Source of the DNA: Phycisphaeraceae bacterium
GTDB taxonomy: Bacteria; Planctomycetota; Phycisphaerae; Phycisphaerales; UBA1924
Assembly (NCBI GenBank): GCA_020639235.1
Contig: JACKHC010000002.1
Span: 259,458 to 323,457, forward strand
DNA: 64,000 bases
Direction: 5' to 3'
Part shown: one piece after another, positions 7,891 through 16,434 of the stretch
Position numbering within the stretch: the stretch's first letter is position 1
Layout of the letters: each line of letters starts with the position of its first letter
Program-made: the position numbers and the translations under genes
The notes under the pieces: model-generated
What the model saw: only the letters and a program-made list of their open reading frames with translations
Databases searched by the model: none
Told to the model about the DNA's origin: nothing

Positions 7891-8991
7891 ATGCCGCTCG
7901 CCTCCGACGCCACGCCCACGCCCTCCAATCGTCTCGGGCTTGATTACGCCGCCGAGGCCGCCAGACTCGGCGCGCCCGTCGTGCCCATCGTCGACGCGCA
8001 CGCCCATATCAACGGCGGGCGAGCCGCGGCTATCTACAGAACGGTCATGGACCTCTTCGGCGTCGCGGAAGTGTGGTCGCAGACGCAGCTCGTGCAAGCG
8101 GATGACGTTCGCGGCGTGCTGGGCGATCGCATCCGATTCGTCGCGATCCCCGATTACATGTCGCCCGACCCCGCCCATGCGCACCGCCAGGGTTTTCTCG
8201 ACAACATCCGAGCGTGGCACGCCAAGGGCGCGCGCATCATCAAGTTCTGGTGCGCGCCGCGCGGGCGCGACTACGGGCGAGAGATCGGCGAGCCGTTGCT
8301 TCTCACCTTGGACAGCGCCTGGCGGCGGAAGCAGATGGACGAGGCCGCGTCGCTCGGCATGAAGTTCATGGCGCACATCGCCGACCCCGATACATGGTTC
8401 GCCACGAAGTACGCCGACGCTTCGACCTACGGCACCAAACTCTCGCAGTATGAACCGCTCGAGCGGCTCGCGGATGAGTACCCCGTGCCGTGGCTGATCG
8501 CGCACATGGGCGGCTTCCCGGAGGACCTGAGCTTCCTCACGGGGCTGCTGGACCGGCACCCCAATCTTTACCTCGACACATCCGCGACCAAGTGGATGGT
8601 GCGCGAGCTCTCCAAGCACGAGTCGCGCGATCTGGTTGCGTTCCTCGATCGATTCTCGGGGCGCATTCTTTTCGGGTCTGACATCGTCACGATGGACTCG
8701 CATCTCTCGGATGACGCCGGGCCGCGTAACATGGGCGTTCAGGCCTCGAACGAACGCGATGCCTTCGACCTTTACGCGAGCCGCTACTGGGCGCTGCGCA
8801 CGATGTTCGAGACGGGGTACTCGGGCGAGTCGCCGATCGCCGATCCGGACCTGATGATGGTCGATCCGGAGAAGTACGACGCGATGTCCGCGCCGATGCT
8901 GCGGGGTCATTCACTGACGGGCGTCGTGCTGCGGACGTTGTACCGCGACGCCGCGGCGCACTTCGCCGCGCTCCCGGTCACGCCGCGCTGA
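7891..8991 (+). CDS. Amidohydrolase family protein (metal-dependent TIM barrel)
   Basis: A 366-residue member of the amidohydrolase-2 superfamily. All metal-ligand positions are present: H37 and H39 in VDAHAHINGG, H162 in AHIADPD, H205 in IAHMGG and D264 in FGSDIV. These proteins hydrolyse or decarboxylate cyclic or carboxylated substrates in the cytoplasm; the actual substrate cannot be told from sequence. The ATG at 7891 is chosen because the domain begins shortly after it; the longer upstream open frame overlaps mraZ and its operator. Its stop codon directly abuts the stop of the convergent lipoprotein gene. A related but degenerate paralogue lies at 9642-10508. Confidence 0.85.
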   Translation: MPLASDATPTPSNRLGLDYAAEAARLGAPVVPIVDAHAHINGGRAAAIYRTVMDLFGVAEVWSQTQLVQADDVRGVLGDRIRFVAIPDYMSPDPAHAHRQGFLDNIRAWHAKGARIIKFWCAPRGRDYGREIGEPLLLTLDSAWRRKQMDEAASLGMKFMAHIADPDTWFATKYADASTYGTKLSQYEPLERLADEYPVPWLIAHMGGFPEDLSFLTGLLDRHPNLYLDTSATKWMVRELSKHESRDLVAFLDRFSGRILFGSDIVTMDSHLSDDAGPRNMGVQASNERDAFDLYASRYWALRTMFETGYSGESPIADPDLMMVDPEKYDAMSAPMLRGHSLTGVVLRTLYRDAAAHFAALPVTPR

Positions 8992-9630
8992 TTACTCTGA
9001 TTTCTGGGCGAGCGATGTCGGGGCGAGTTCCCCCACGACCGCGCCCATCCACGCGGCGACGCGCGAGGCCGATGCGTCATCGCGCTGCGCGCTGATGGTT
9101 CCCGACAGATCGCTCGCGCCGAGCAGATCGTCGAATCCCGGTGTGGCGCCCGCGGGCTTGAGCGTCGCGTCGCGCAATCGGCCGGAGAAGTAGCGATTGC
9201 CGGGCTTGCCGGACGGGAGCATGAACCCGCCCCCGCCGTAGACGCCGATCTCTCCGCCGCTCATCACAACGAGCGTCGCCGAGGTGTTGCTCGCGGTGAA
9301 GTCGATGGGGGTCCGGCCGGCGCGGGGGGTGATGAACATCCGCACTCGCAGAACCGAGCCGTCCACCGCGCGCAACTCGGACTCATCTGAGATGGCGCGC
9401 ATCAATGCGTCGGGCTCGAGATCGCTCAGGATCACATCGGCGGTGTTGACATCCGACGTTGCGTAGATGGCGGTCCGCCAGGTCGGCATGAGCCGCGCGC
9501 CACGCTCGACGGATGTCACGCCCGCCGACGCCCGGCCGCCGCCGATCCCGGCCCCGCCCCACATCGAGCATCCGGTCAGCGTCCCTGTCGCCACCACCAA
9601 GAATCCGACTGTTGCGATCCGTCGCGTCAT
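8992..9630 (-). CDS. Putative lipoprotein of unknown function
   Basis: A 212-residue protein with an N-terminal signal and the lipobox LTGC (Cys near residue 21), so it is probably lipid-anchored. The mature part starts with a Gly-rich linker. It contains the segment LRVRMFITPRAGRTPIDFTAS, suggesting a beta-rich domain, and a glycine run (VYGGGGF). No family was recognised. It starts 11 bp after the stop of the amidohydrolase-like gene on the same strand, so the two are probably co-transcribed. Confidence 0.75.
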   Translation of the reverse strand: MTRRIATVGFLVVATGTLTGCSMWGGAGIGGGRASAGVTSVERGARLMPTWRTAIYATSDVNTADVILSDLEPDALMRAISDESELRAVDGSVLRVRMFITPRAGRTPIDFTASNTSATLVVMSGGEIGVYGGGGFMLPSGKPGNRYFSGRLRDATLKPAGATPGFDDLLGASDLSGTISAQRDDASASRVAAWMGAVVGELAPTSLAQKSE

Positions 9631-9641
9631 CGTCGTCGTCC

Positions 9642-10508
9642 TCACTTGGTGCCGCCGATCCCGACGGGCGTTCTGGGCTCTGGAATCATCTCGATGCCGA
9701 GCAGTTCCAGCGTATCTCGCTCCACGATGGCCCGCACCTGCTCGCGGGGGACCGCGACACCCCCGCCCGCGACGCCGACGCCGCCGGTGAATGACCCCGC
9801 GCCGTACAACCGCTCGATGGCCGCTTCGGGCGAGACATGGGGATAGCCGGACCCGAAGAGCAACTTGTGCATCACGCCGCGTTCCATCGCCTCGACCAGC
9901 ACGCGTGGGGCGCGGCGGGCATGTCGAACGATCGCGCTGATCTCCGCGAACACGCGCGGGTGCTTGGCGATCAGGCAGCACAGCTCGTCCAGGTGCACCA
10001 CGCCCAGATCCCCGACGACCATGCGCAGCTCGGGGATCGTGCGTGCGGCCTCGTCGAGCAGCGCCGGTGATGCGAACTCCAGCACGCTGCGCGCCTCGCC
10101 CAGACGCGGGTTCTGCACCCACACTGGCATGCTGCGCGCGGCGCACCACTCCATCACTTCGAGGAACGCGTCGCTCGTCGGCCGGCAGTTCTGGTCGGCG
10201 GGGCTGACGCACACGCCGCGCATCCCGATCTCGAGGCACCGCGCCAGATCATCCATCGCGCTGGGCGTGCCCGGATCGATTCCGGCCACGCCGATCCAGC
10301 GGCTCGGGTCGGTCGAGACAAGGGCCGCCAGCCGCTCGTAGTCACACGAGACGCCGAGATGATCGGAGCGCGCCGTTAGGACGAACGCGGCCTCGATGCA
10401 ATCCATCGACCCCGGCGGCGCGATCGCCCCGCCCGCATCGGACGGCTCGGCCATCGGGTCCCCGTCGGAGGCGGGGTTGTTCAGCCAGAAACACGCGTCG
10501 ATCGACAT
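9642..10508 (-). CDS. Amidohydrolase-like protein lacking the usual metal-binding residues
   Basis: A 288-residue protein with the amidohydrolase-2 architecture but altered ligand positions. The N-terminal D-x-H-x-H motif reads D4-A-C6-F-W8. The mid-barrel His is replaced in VWVQNPRLG. The HxGG strand reads VGDLGVVHLD, and the terminal GSDYPH motif reads FGSGYPH, losing the catalytic Asp. The fold-defining strands (GVAGIDPGTP, GMRGVCVSP, FAEISAIV) remain. It probably does not bind metal in the usual way, so it may be a pseudoenzyme or scaffold. The ATG has GGAG about 9 nt upstream. It leads a two-gene unit with the lipoprotein, and an intact homologue lies nearby at 7891. Confidence 0.75.
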   Translation of the reverse strand: MSIDACFWLNNPASDGDPMAEPSDAGGAIAPPGSMDCIEAAFVLTARSDHLGVSCDYERLAALVSTDPSRWIGVAGIDPGTPSAMDDLARCLEIGMRGVCVSPADQNCRPTSDAFLEVMEWCAARSMPVWVQNPRLGEARSVLEFASPALLDEAARTIPELRMVVGDLGVVHLDELCCLIAKHPRVFAEISAIVRHARRAPRVLVEAMERGVMHKLLFGSGYPHVSPEAAIERLYGAGSFTGGVGVAGGGVAVPREQVRAIVERDTLELLGIEMIPEPRTPVGIGGTK

Positions 10509-10711
10509 CTGCCGCTCCGCTTCGCCGCGATGACGCCCGAAAACCGCTTCCGGTGCGTGAGAATCGCGCCTTGAGCCCGGGACATCCTAAAGGAAACCCC
10601 GGTGCGCCACGAAACCCCACGGCGACCGGGGCGTCCAAATACGCGGGCCATTGTCGCCCTCGTGTCACGACGCGGTCTAGGATGTCAGTGATTGCTGGGG
10701 AGACCCTTTCC

Positions 10712-11671
10712 ATGGCGTGCCGCCTCACAATCTGGCCTCTGGTTCTCGCGGCGACGGTATCGCTCGCGCTGGCGGACGGTGCATTGGCGCAGGGCTCGCG
10801 CCTGAATATCAAGTCGCCGCCGAACCGACTGAACCAGCGCGGCCCGGTGCCGAAGGTCGCCAATCCGGCGGCCCCGCTCAAGGTTCCCCCCGCTACGCCG
10901 TCGACCTCGGGCGGCGGATCCGGTCATACGCCGCACTCGCATCGGTCGTATCGATATCCCTATCCGTACTACGACCGCTACGCGGTGTACTACAACGGCT
11001 TCCCGGTCTACATCGACGCCGACTCGCGGTATTGGAGCCGCTACGGGTACTGGGACTACCGGCGCAAGACCTACGACGGCCCGCTGATCGTTGAGCAGGT
11101 GCGCAAGTACGACCCCGGAGTGATCAACGAGGCGCCCGCGCCGGCGCGACCCGTTGACGAGGGGCTCGAGGCGCTGCGGCAGGAGAAGTACCGCCTCGCC
11201 GCGGACATCTACGGGCGCCGCATCGCCGACCTCAAGCGCACCGAGGCGAAGGAGCCGGCGCCGTCCGGCCTTTCGGACCGGGAGGAGCAGCGGCTTCTGG
11301 CGGTGGCGCTCATCGGCACGAACCGGATGGAGGATGCGCTCCGCCACGCGCTGGAGGCCTACCGGCATGATGCGACATTGCGGGAGCGGCCGATTCTCGG
11401 TTCGAGCGTCATCCCGAGCCGCGCCGAGCGCGCCGACCTTGTGCGCAAGGCCGTGCGGTTCGCGCAGCGTAAAGATGCGCCTGAGTCGGCGTGGTTCCTC
11501 GCTGCGATGCTGATGGAGGCCGACGACCGCCCAAACGACGCGCGGCGCGTGCTGGCGAGGGCCGAGTTCGACTTCGGCGCGATCACGCCTCCGGCGGCCG
11601 ATCGTCCCGCCCGGAGCGAGCCGGAGAATCCCGGCGCGGGCACCGAAGAGTCGGGCGCACCGGAGCCGTGA
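10712..11671 (+). CDS. Secreted protein with aromatic-rich segment and TPR-like C-terminus
   Basis: A 319-residue protein with a Sec signal peptide (MACRLTIWPLVLAATVSLAL, cleavage near ALAQ, residues 24-27). Next come a basic/Pro linker and a Tyr-rich region around residues 70-125 (repeated YP, YY and RY pairs). The helical C-terminal half has alternating Ala/Arg/Leu blocks like tetratricopeptide repeats. The ATG at 10712 is preferred over 10682 because GGGGAGA lies 8 nt upstream and the signal peptide starts cleanly. No specific family was recognised. The gene ends 30 bp before tpiA. Confidence 0.7.
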   Translation: MACRLTIWPLVLAATVSLALADGALAQGSRLNIKSPPNRLNQRGPVPKVANPAAPLKVPPATPSTSGGGSGHTPHSHRSYRYPYPYYDRYAVYYNGFPVYIDADSRYWSRYGYWDYRRKTYDGPLIVEQVRKYDPGVINEAPAPARPVDEGLEALRQEKYRLAADIYGRRIADLKRTEAKEPAPSGLSDREEQRLLAVALIGTNRMEDALRHALEAYRHDATLRERPILGSSVIPSRAERADLVRKAVRFAQRKDAPESAWFLAAMLMEADDRPNDARRVLARAEFDFGAITPPAADRPARSEPENPGAGTEESGAPEP

Positions 11672-11701
11672 TGGCACCGCGCGGCTCTGTATAGTGCGGG
11701 C

Positions 11702-12493
11702 ATGACCATGTCATCCGCTGCACGCAAGCCGCTCGTCGTCGGCAACTGGAAAATGAACACGGACCGCGCCTCGGCGCTGGCGCTGGCACGCGATGTCGCG
11801 GGCGGCTCGGCATCGATCGGCGATCGCGTTGTTGTCGGTATCTGCCCACCGTTCGTGTATCTCGACGCGGTCGTCCGGGACCTGCAGGCGGCGGGGAGCA
11901 AACTCCATGTCGGCGCGCAGGATGTCTACTTCGAGCCCGAGGGCGCGTTCACGGGTGAGGTCTCCGTCGGGATGCTCGAGGACCTCGGCGTCGAGTTCTC
12001 GCTCACCGGGCATTCCGAGCGTCGCCATGTGCTGGGCGAGTCCGATGAACTGGTGGGCAAGAAGACGGCTGCGGCGGTGAGCGCGGGGCACGGCGTCATC
12101 CTGTGCATCGGCGAGACGCTCGATGAGCGCCGCGCGGGGCGGACCGATGCGGTCAATGAGCGGCAACTCCGTGCGGGGCTGGCGGGTGTGGGGGCCGAGC
12201 AGTTGTCGATCCTCTCCATCGCCTACGAGCCGGTCTGGGCGATCGGCACCGGCAACACGGCGACGCCCGACGATGCCCAGAGCGCCCACCATGCGATCCG
12301 CGGGGTGATCGCCGATCTGTTCGGTGCCCCGGAAGCGGACCGGATGCGGGTCCTCTACGGCGGGTCCGTCAAGCCCGACAACGCCCGCGAGCTCTTCTCT
12401 TGCCCGGATATCGACGGGGGGCTCATCGGCGGTGCCTCGCTCAAATCAGAGCCATTTCTGCGGATCGCCCTCGCCGCCGCCGAAACTCGGTAA
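11702..12493 (+). CDS. tpiA: Triosephosphate isomerase
   Basis: A 263-residue TIM barrel interconverting dihydroxyacetone phosphate and glyceraldehyde 3-phosphate in glycolysis. Catalytic residues are visible: K17 in NWKMN, H104 in TGHSERR and E176 in AYEPVWAIGTG; the phosphate-binding YGGSVKP and GGLIGGASL blocks follow. No ribosome binding site is seen; a -10-like TATAGT (11690-11695) ends 6 nt before the ATG, so the mRNA may be leaderless. It precedes secG, a common bacterial arrangement. Confidence 0.96.
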   Translation: MTMSSAARKPLVVGNWKMNTDRASALALARDVAGGSASIGDRVVVGICPPFVYLDAVVRDLQAAGSKLHVGAQDVYFEPEGAFTGEVSVGMLEDLGVEFSLTGHSERRHVLGESDELVGKKTAAAVSAGHGVILCIGETLDERRAGRTDAVNERQLRAGLAGVGAEQLSILSIAYEPVWAIGTGNTATPDDAQSAHHAIRGVIADLFGAPEADRMRVLYGGSVKPDNARELFSCPDIDGGLIGGASLKSEPFLRIALAAAETR

Positions 12494-12586
12494 TATGCTC
12501 CCCCCCCACGCCTTGCGACGCACCGGGCGGGGGATCCTTTCAAGTGCGTGCCGCCCCCCCCGCCCCCCGGCATCCGGATGTCAGTC

Positions 12587-13084
12587 ATGTCTACCCTCGC
12601 CCTCGACGGGTCCCAGATCGGGATTGCTCTGCTCATCGTGCTGTTCCTGATCATCAGCGTGCTGATGGTGCTGGTGGTTCTCATTCAGCGGCCGCAGGGC
12701 GGCGGGCTGAGCGGCGCGTTCGGCGCCTCCTCCGACGGCGCGGGTCAGACGGCGTTCGGTGCCAAGACCGGCGATGCGCTCACCACGGCCACGATCCTGA
12801 TCTTCGTCCTGTTCCTCGGCACGGCGGTTGGACTGAACCTGCTCATCGAGCCCCCGGCCGCCAAGGCCCCCGTGGTCGCTCCCGCCGGGACAGGGTCCAC
12901 CCCGGACGAGGGCACGCCCGCGTCCGATGACGCGGCGACGGCCGCGGATGAATCGGCGGACGCCGCAAGTGACGCGGGCTCGTCCGATGCGGGTTCGACC
13001 GATACCGGTGCGGGCGAGACTCCGACCGAGACCACGCCCGATCCGTCGCCGACCGAAGAGCCGACCGGCGGCCCCACGCCGTAA
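12587..13084 (+). CDS. secG: Preprotein translocase subunit SecG with long acidic tail
   Basis: A 165-residue SecG, an accessory subunit of the SecYEG channel. It has two membrane segments (about residues 9-29 and 60-80) linked by the family loop QRPQGGGLSGAFG. It is longer than usual because of a roughly 75-residue C-terminal tail rich in Ala, Asp, Ser, Thr and Pro, with no recognised motif. GGA at 12576-12578 is 8 nt before the ATG at 12587; an in-frame ATG at 12578 is possible. The 93-bp gap to tpiA contains runs of 7-9 C. Confidence 0.9.
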   Translation: MSTLALDGSQIGIALLIVLFLIISVLMVLVVLIQRPQGGGLSGAFGASSDGAGQTAFGAKTGDALTTATILIFVLFLGTAVGLNLLIEPPAAKAPVVAPAGTGSTPDEGTPASDDAATAADESADAASDAGSSDAGSTDTGAGETPTETTPDPSPTEEPTGGPTP

Positions 13085-13160
13085 GCGCGCCCCGCGGATC
13101 GTCGGTACCCTGTGGCGGCTGCCCACGCCAAGTTGTCGGGCGTGCAAGGAGTATTCGCGC

Positions 13161-14051
13161 GTGATTCGAAGCATGACCGGATACGGCGAGGCGGCGGCGC
13201 ACCGCGACGGCGTGCATTACTTCCTTGAGGTCCGCTCGCTGAACGGGCGCTACTTCAAGGCCAATATCCGGCTCCCCGAGGACCTGCAGGGGCTGGAGGC
13301 CGAACTCGAGGCCGCCCTGCGTCACCGCGTTTCGCGCGGTTCGATCACGCTGACCGCCCGGTGCTCCGATACATCGGGCGAGGCGGCCTACGAGGTGAAC
13401 CACGAGGCGCTGACGCGCTATGTCGAGCAACTGCGCCGATCGAAGGCCGTGGCCGATGGCTCGGTCGCGCTCGATCTGGCCCCCCTGCTCACGCTCCCGG
13501 GCGTGCTCAGCCCGCCGTCGAATGAAGAAGTAAAGCTCGACCGCGCGCGGGTTGCGTTCATGCACCTGCTTGATGAGGCGATCGCCAAGCTCATCGCGAT
13601 GCGTGAGCGCGAGGGCACCGATCTCGTCAAGGAGCTGATGACGCACCACGACCAGATCGTCGAGCGGCTGGCCAACATCGAGCAGCGCGTGCCGATTGTT
13701 GTTGATGAGTACCAGAAGCGTCTCCACACGCGCGTGCAGGCGATGCTGACCGACGCGAAGATTCTCGCCGAGCCCGCGGACCTCATCCGCGAGGTCGCGA
13801 TCTACGCCGACAAGACGAACATCGCCGAAGAGATCGCGCGACTTTCGGGGCACATGCGACAGTTCGACGACCTGCTGCACGACACAAGCGACCGCCCGGT
13901 CGGTCGTACGCTGGACTTCCTCGCCCAGGAGATGCTCCGCGAGGCGAACACGATCGCCAGCAAGTCCGCCGACACGGAAATTGCGCGCGAGATCGTGGAG
14001 ATCAAGAGCGCGATCGACAAGATCAAGGAACAGGTCCAGAACGCCGAGTAG
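13161..14051 (+). CDS. YicC/YloC family endoribonuclease
   Basis: A 296-residue protein with the hallmark N-terminus IRSMTGYGEA, the SLNGRYF block and the C-terminal GRTLDFLAQEM / SKSADTEI motifs of the YicC family. Members are endoribonucleases reported to act on small RNAs. The GTG at 13161 is strongly supported by AAGGAG at 13146-13151, 9 nt upstream; a much longer open frame upstream overlaps secG and is not used. The next gene begins 12 bp after the stop, so they are probably co-transcribed. Confidence 0.92.
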   Translation: MIRSMTGYGEAAAHRDGVHYFLEVRSLNGRYFKANIRLPEDLQGLEAELEAALRHRVSRGSITLTARCSDTSGEAAYEVNHEALTRYVEQLRRSKAVADGSVALDLAPLLTLPGVLSPPSNEEVKLDRARVAFMHLLDEAIAKLIAMREREGTDLVKELMTHHDQIVERLANIEQRVPIVVDEYQKRLHTRVQAMLTDAKILAEPADLIREVAIYADKTNIAEEIARLSGHMRQFDDLLHDTSDRPVGRTLDFLAQEMLREANTIASKSADTEIAREIVEIKSAIDKIKEQVQNAE

Positions 14052-14063
14052 GAGGCCGCGCTC

Positions 14064-15191
14064 TTGTCTCAAGGCGCTCCCCCAACCCCCCCATTCCCGC
14101 CGACTCCGCAAGCGCCGTCAGGTGCTTCCGTCGCGCCGTCGGCCGAGTCGCTGCGCGTCATTGCGCCGGCGGACGGCGCCTCGTTCGACGGGGCCGAACT
14201 CGCCGTCGTGCTGTCGCGCTACGACATCGGGGTGATCAACTCGATTCACCGGTTCCGGCGTGGCTCGGAGTCGAGCCCGAAGGTTCTCGTTCGTGCGGCG
14301 CGGGGCGACTTCATCCTCAAGCGCCGTGCGCCGGAGCGCGTGGACGCCTCGCGCGTGCGCTTCTCGCACCGCGTGCAGATGCACCTGGCCGACCGGCGCT
14401 TCCCGCTGCCGCGGCTCGTGCGATCACGCCTCGACGGGGCGACGCTGATCAACCTCGACGACCGCCTGTACGAGATGTTCGAGTACATCCACGGCGAGAA
14501 GTACGACCAGTCACTTGCGACGACCGCCTCGGCCGGGCAGGCACTTGCGAATCTGCACCTGGCGCTGGCGGACTTCCCGCCGGGCGAGGAGCCGGCGGGA
14601 TCGACCTATCACAACGCCGACGGCGTGCGCGCCAATCTCGAGGCGCTGGACCAGCAACTCGGCGCCGATCATCACGCGACGATCGAAACGCTGCGCGAGC
14701 AGTACGAGGATGCTGCGCTGCGCGCCGAGGAACGCGGCCTCTCGCAGTGGCCGGTGCAGGTCATCCACGGCGATTGGCACGCGGGCAACATGCTCTTCCG
14801 CAACGGCGAGGTCGTGGCGGTGATCGACTACGACACGGTGCGCGCCGCGCCGCGGGTGATCGATGTGGCTAACGGCGCGCTACAGTTCAGTCTGCAAAGG
14901 GGCGATCAGGGCAACGCCGACCCCGCTTCGTGGCCCGCCGCGCCCGATGAGGCCCGCCTGCGGAAGTTCTGCCGGGGGTACGACGGCGTGCAGGGGTGCA
15001 TCATCTCCACCGCCGAACTCCACGCTATGCCCTGGCTCATGGTCGAGGCCCTCCTCGCCGAGGCGACCGGCCCGGTGGCAACGACGGGGCGGTTCGGCGG
15101 TATCGACGGGGGGTCGTTCCTCCGCATGATCGCTACAAAGTCCGACTGGATTCGGAAAAATGGCGATCTCCTGACGCGGTCCCTCGCGTAA
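14064..15191 (+). CDS. Kinase-like phosphotransferase (APH/homoserine-kinase-II type)
   Basis: A 375-residue member of the aminoglycoside/choline/homoserine kinase superfamily. Visible elements: the N-lobe lysine in GDFILKRRAP, the Brenner catalytic loop HGDWHAGNM and the metal-binding IDYD. The family phosphorylates small hydroxyl compounds with ATP; the substrate is unknown and nothing suggests antibiotic resistance. The first 30 residues are a Pro-rich low-complexity leader. The TTG start at 14064 follows GGAGG by about 9 nt. It sits between yicC and a PDZ protein on the same strand. Confidence 0.85.
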   Translation: MSQGAPPTPPFPPTPQAPSGASVAPSAESLRVIAPADGASFDGAELAVVLSRYDIGVINSIHRFRRGSESSPKVLVRAARGDFILKRRAPERVDASRVRFSHRVQMHLADRRFPLPRLVRSRLDGATLINLDDRLYEMFEYIHGEKYDQSLATTASAGQALANLHLALADFPPGEEPAGSTYHNADGVRANLEALDQQLGADHHATIETLREQYEDAALRAEERGLSQWPVQVIHGDWHAGNMLFRNGEVVAVIDYDTVRAAPRVIDVANGALQFSLQRGDQGNADPASWPAAPDEARLRKFCRGYDGVQGCIISTAELHAMPWLMVEALLAEATGPVATTGRFGGIDGGSFLRMIATKSDWIRKNGDLLTRSLA

Positions 15192-15231
15192 CATGGGGTG
15201 TCGGAGAGCCTGGCCCGTGGGAGAGATCCGA

Positions 15232-16434
15232 GTGACGAACCGAACACGAACGACCGCAGCTCGCCTCATCGCGCTGGCGATCGCTTCGTCGGTGTCGGGT
15301 GCGTCCTTCGGCGCCAACGAGCCGCTGCCCGCCGATCCGGTCATCACCGACCCCGACATCGGCGCGATCATGAGCGGGCTGCGCTCGCGGGACTTCCACG
15401 AGCGGGAGCGTGCTTCCATCGAACTCCAGCGCATGGTGGAGACCAACCGCGTCACCGAGTCAGAACTGGTCGCGCTGGCGCGTCGCTCGGACATCACGCC
15501 CGAGCAGCGCACGCGCATCCTCGATCAGGCGATGCTGCGATTCAAGCAAACCGAGCGCGCCGGCATGGGCATCGGGTGGCGGCCGGTGGCGCGGTGGGGC
15601 GCGATTCTCACCGAGGTCCGATCGAACTTCCCCGTTGCCCAGCATCTGGCCATGGGGGATGTCATCCAGTCGATCGACGGCATGTCGCTCATCGCCCCGG
15701 ACGGGCGGACCGAGACATGGGACCTGATCTCGATCATCCGCACCGCCATCATCTCGCGCGACCCGGGCGACAGTGTCCGCGTGGTCTTCCGCAGGCCGCC
15801 CGCGGGCGAGGTGATTGACGCGGCCGATCTGCAGCGTCCCGTTCCGGAGATCGATGCGACGAACTGGGAAGTGCGCACGGTCGATGTTCCCCTCGCCTCG
15901 TTCAGCCGCCTCGCGCCGGGCAACGCGCTCTCGCAGCCCGAGCTCGAAGCCGCGTGGATCCAGCGCCTCGGGCGGTTGCTCCCCGCCGATGAAGCTGCGT
16001 GGTCGCCGGTGCGTGTCACGCGGAGCGTCGCGCCGGACTTTGATGTTCCCGACTCGATCCGCGACAACCAGGTGTCGTCGCTCACCGGGCGTTCGACGCT
16101 GCGCGACCGCGTCTTCATGACGCGGCAGTACAACGCCAACAACCGCCAGACATTCATCGCCAGGGCCGCGGTCCCGGCGCAGCGGGTCCAGATGAAGACG
16201 AGCGCCGAGGCCGCCCAGACCGGTTTCGGCGCGGCGTCTCCGCTGAATGCCGACGACGGGCTCGACCTTGAGTCGATCGCGGCGATCGATACCGAGGTCC
16301 GGCTCATCGAGCAGCAGATCGCCCAGATCGTGGCCAACGGCGCTCCGCAGGAACTGATCGACGAACTGCGCGCCCGCCACCGGGAACTCTGCGATCGTCT
16401 TGCCGATCTCGCCAAGCGCCAACCTACCCGGTGA
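15232..16434 (+). CDS. Secreted PDZ-domain protein
   Basis: A 400-residue protein with a signal peptide (about 27 residues, ending near VSGASFG). A helical region (residues 40-105) is followed by a PDZ-like domain (about 110-190; GIGWRP, VAQHLAMGDVIQSIDG). The rest is of unknown fold, with a helical C-terminal segment rich in Glu, Gln and Ile. PDZ domains bind C-terminal or exposed peptides and often accompany periplasmic proteases, but no protease domain is seen. The GTG at 15232 is chosen because GGGAGAG lies about 7 nt upstream and the signal peptide starts there. The last 11 bp overlap the end of the convergent leuS. Confidence 0.8.
   Translation: MTNRTRTTAARLIALAIASSVSGASFGANEPLPADPVITDPDIGAIMSGLRSRDFHERERASIELQRMVETNRVTESELVALARRSDITPEQRTRILDQAMLRFKQTERAGMGIGWRPVARWGAILTEVRSNFPVAQHLAMGDVIQSIDGMSLIAPDGRTETWDLISIIRTAIISRDPGDSVRVVFRRPPAGEVIDAADLQRPVPEIDATNWEVRTVDVPLASFSRLAPGNALSQPELEAAWIQRLGRLLPADEAAWSPVRVTRSVAPDFDVPDSIRDNQVSSLTGRSTLRDRVFMTRQYNANNRQTFIARAAVPAQRVQMKTSAEAAQTGFGAASPLNADDGLDLESIAAIDTEVRLIEQQIAQIVANGAPQELIDELRARHRELCDRLADLAKRQPTR

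Noticed and set aside
12927..14051. A YicC protein starting inside secG
   Set aside because: The upstream 78 codons are Pro/Arg-rich and out of frame with secG; GTG 13161 has an excellent ribosome binding site and matches the family N-terminus.
14064..15191. Aminoglycoside resistance phosphotransferase
   Set aside because: Only the general kinase-like motifs are present and the gene sits in a housekeeping unit; nothing supports antibiotic specificity.
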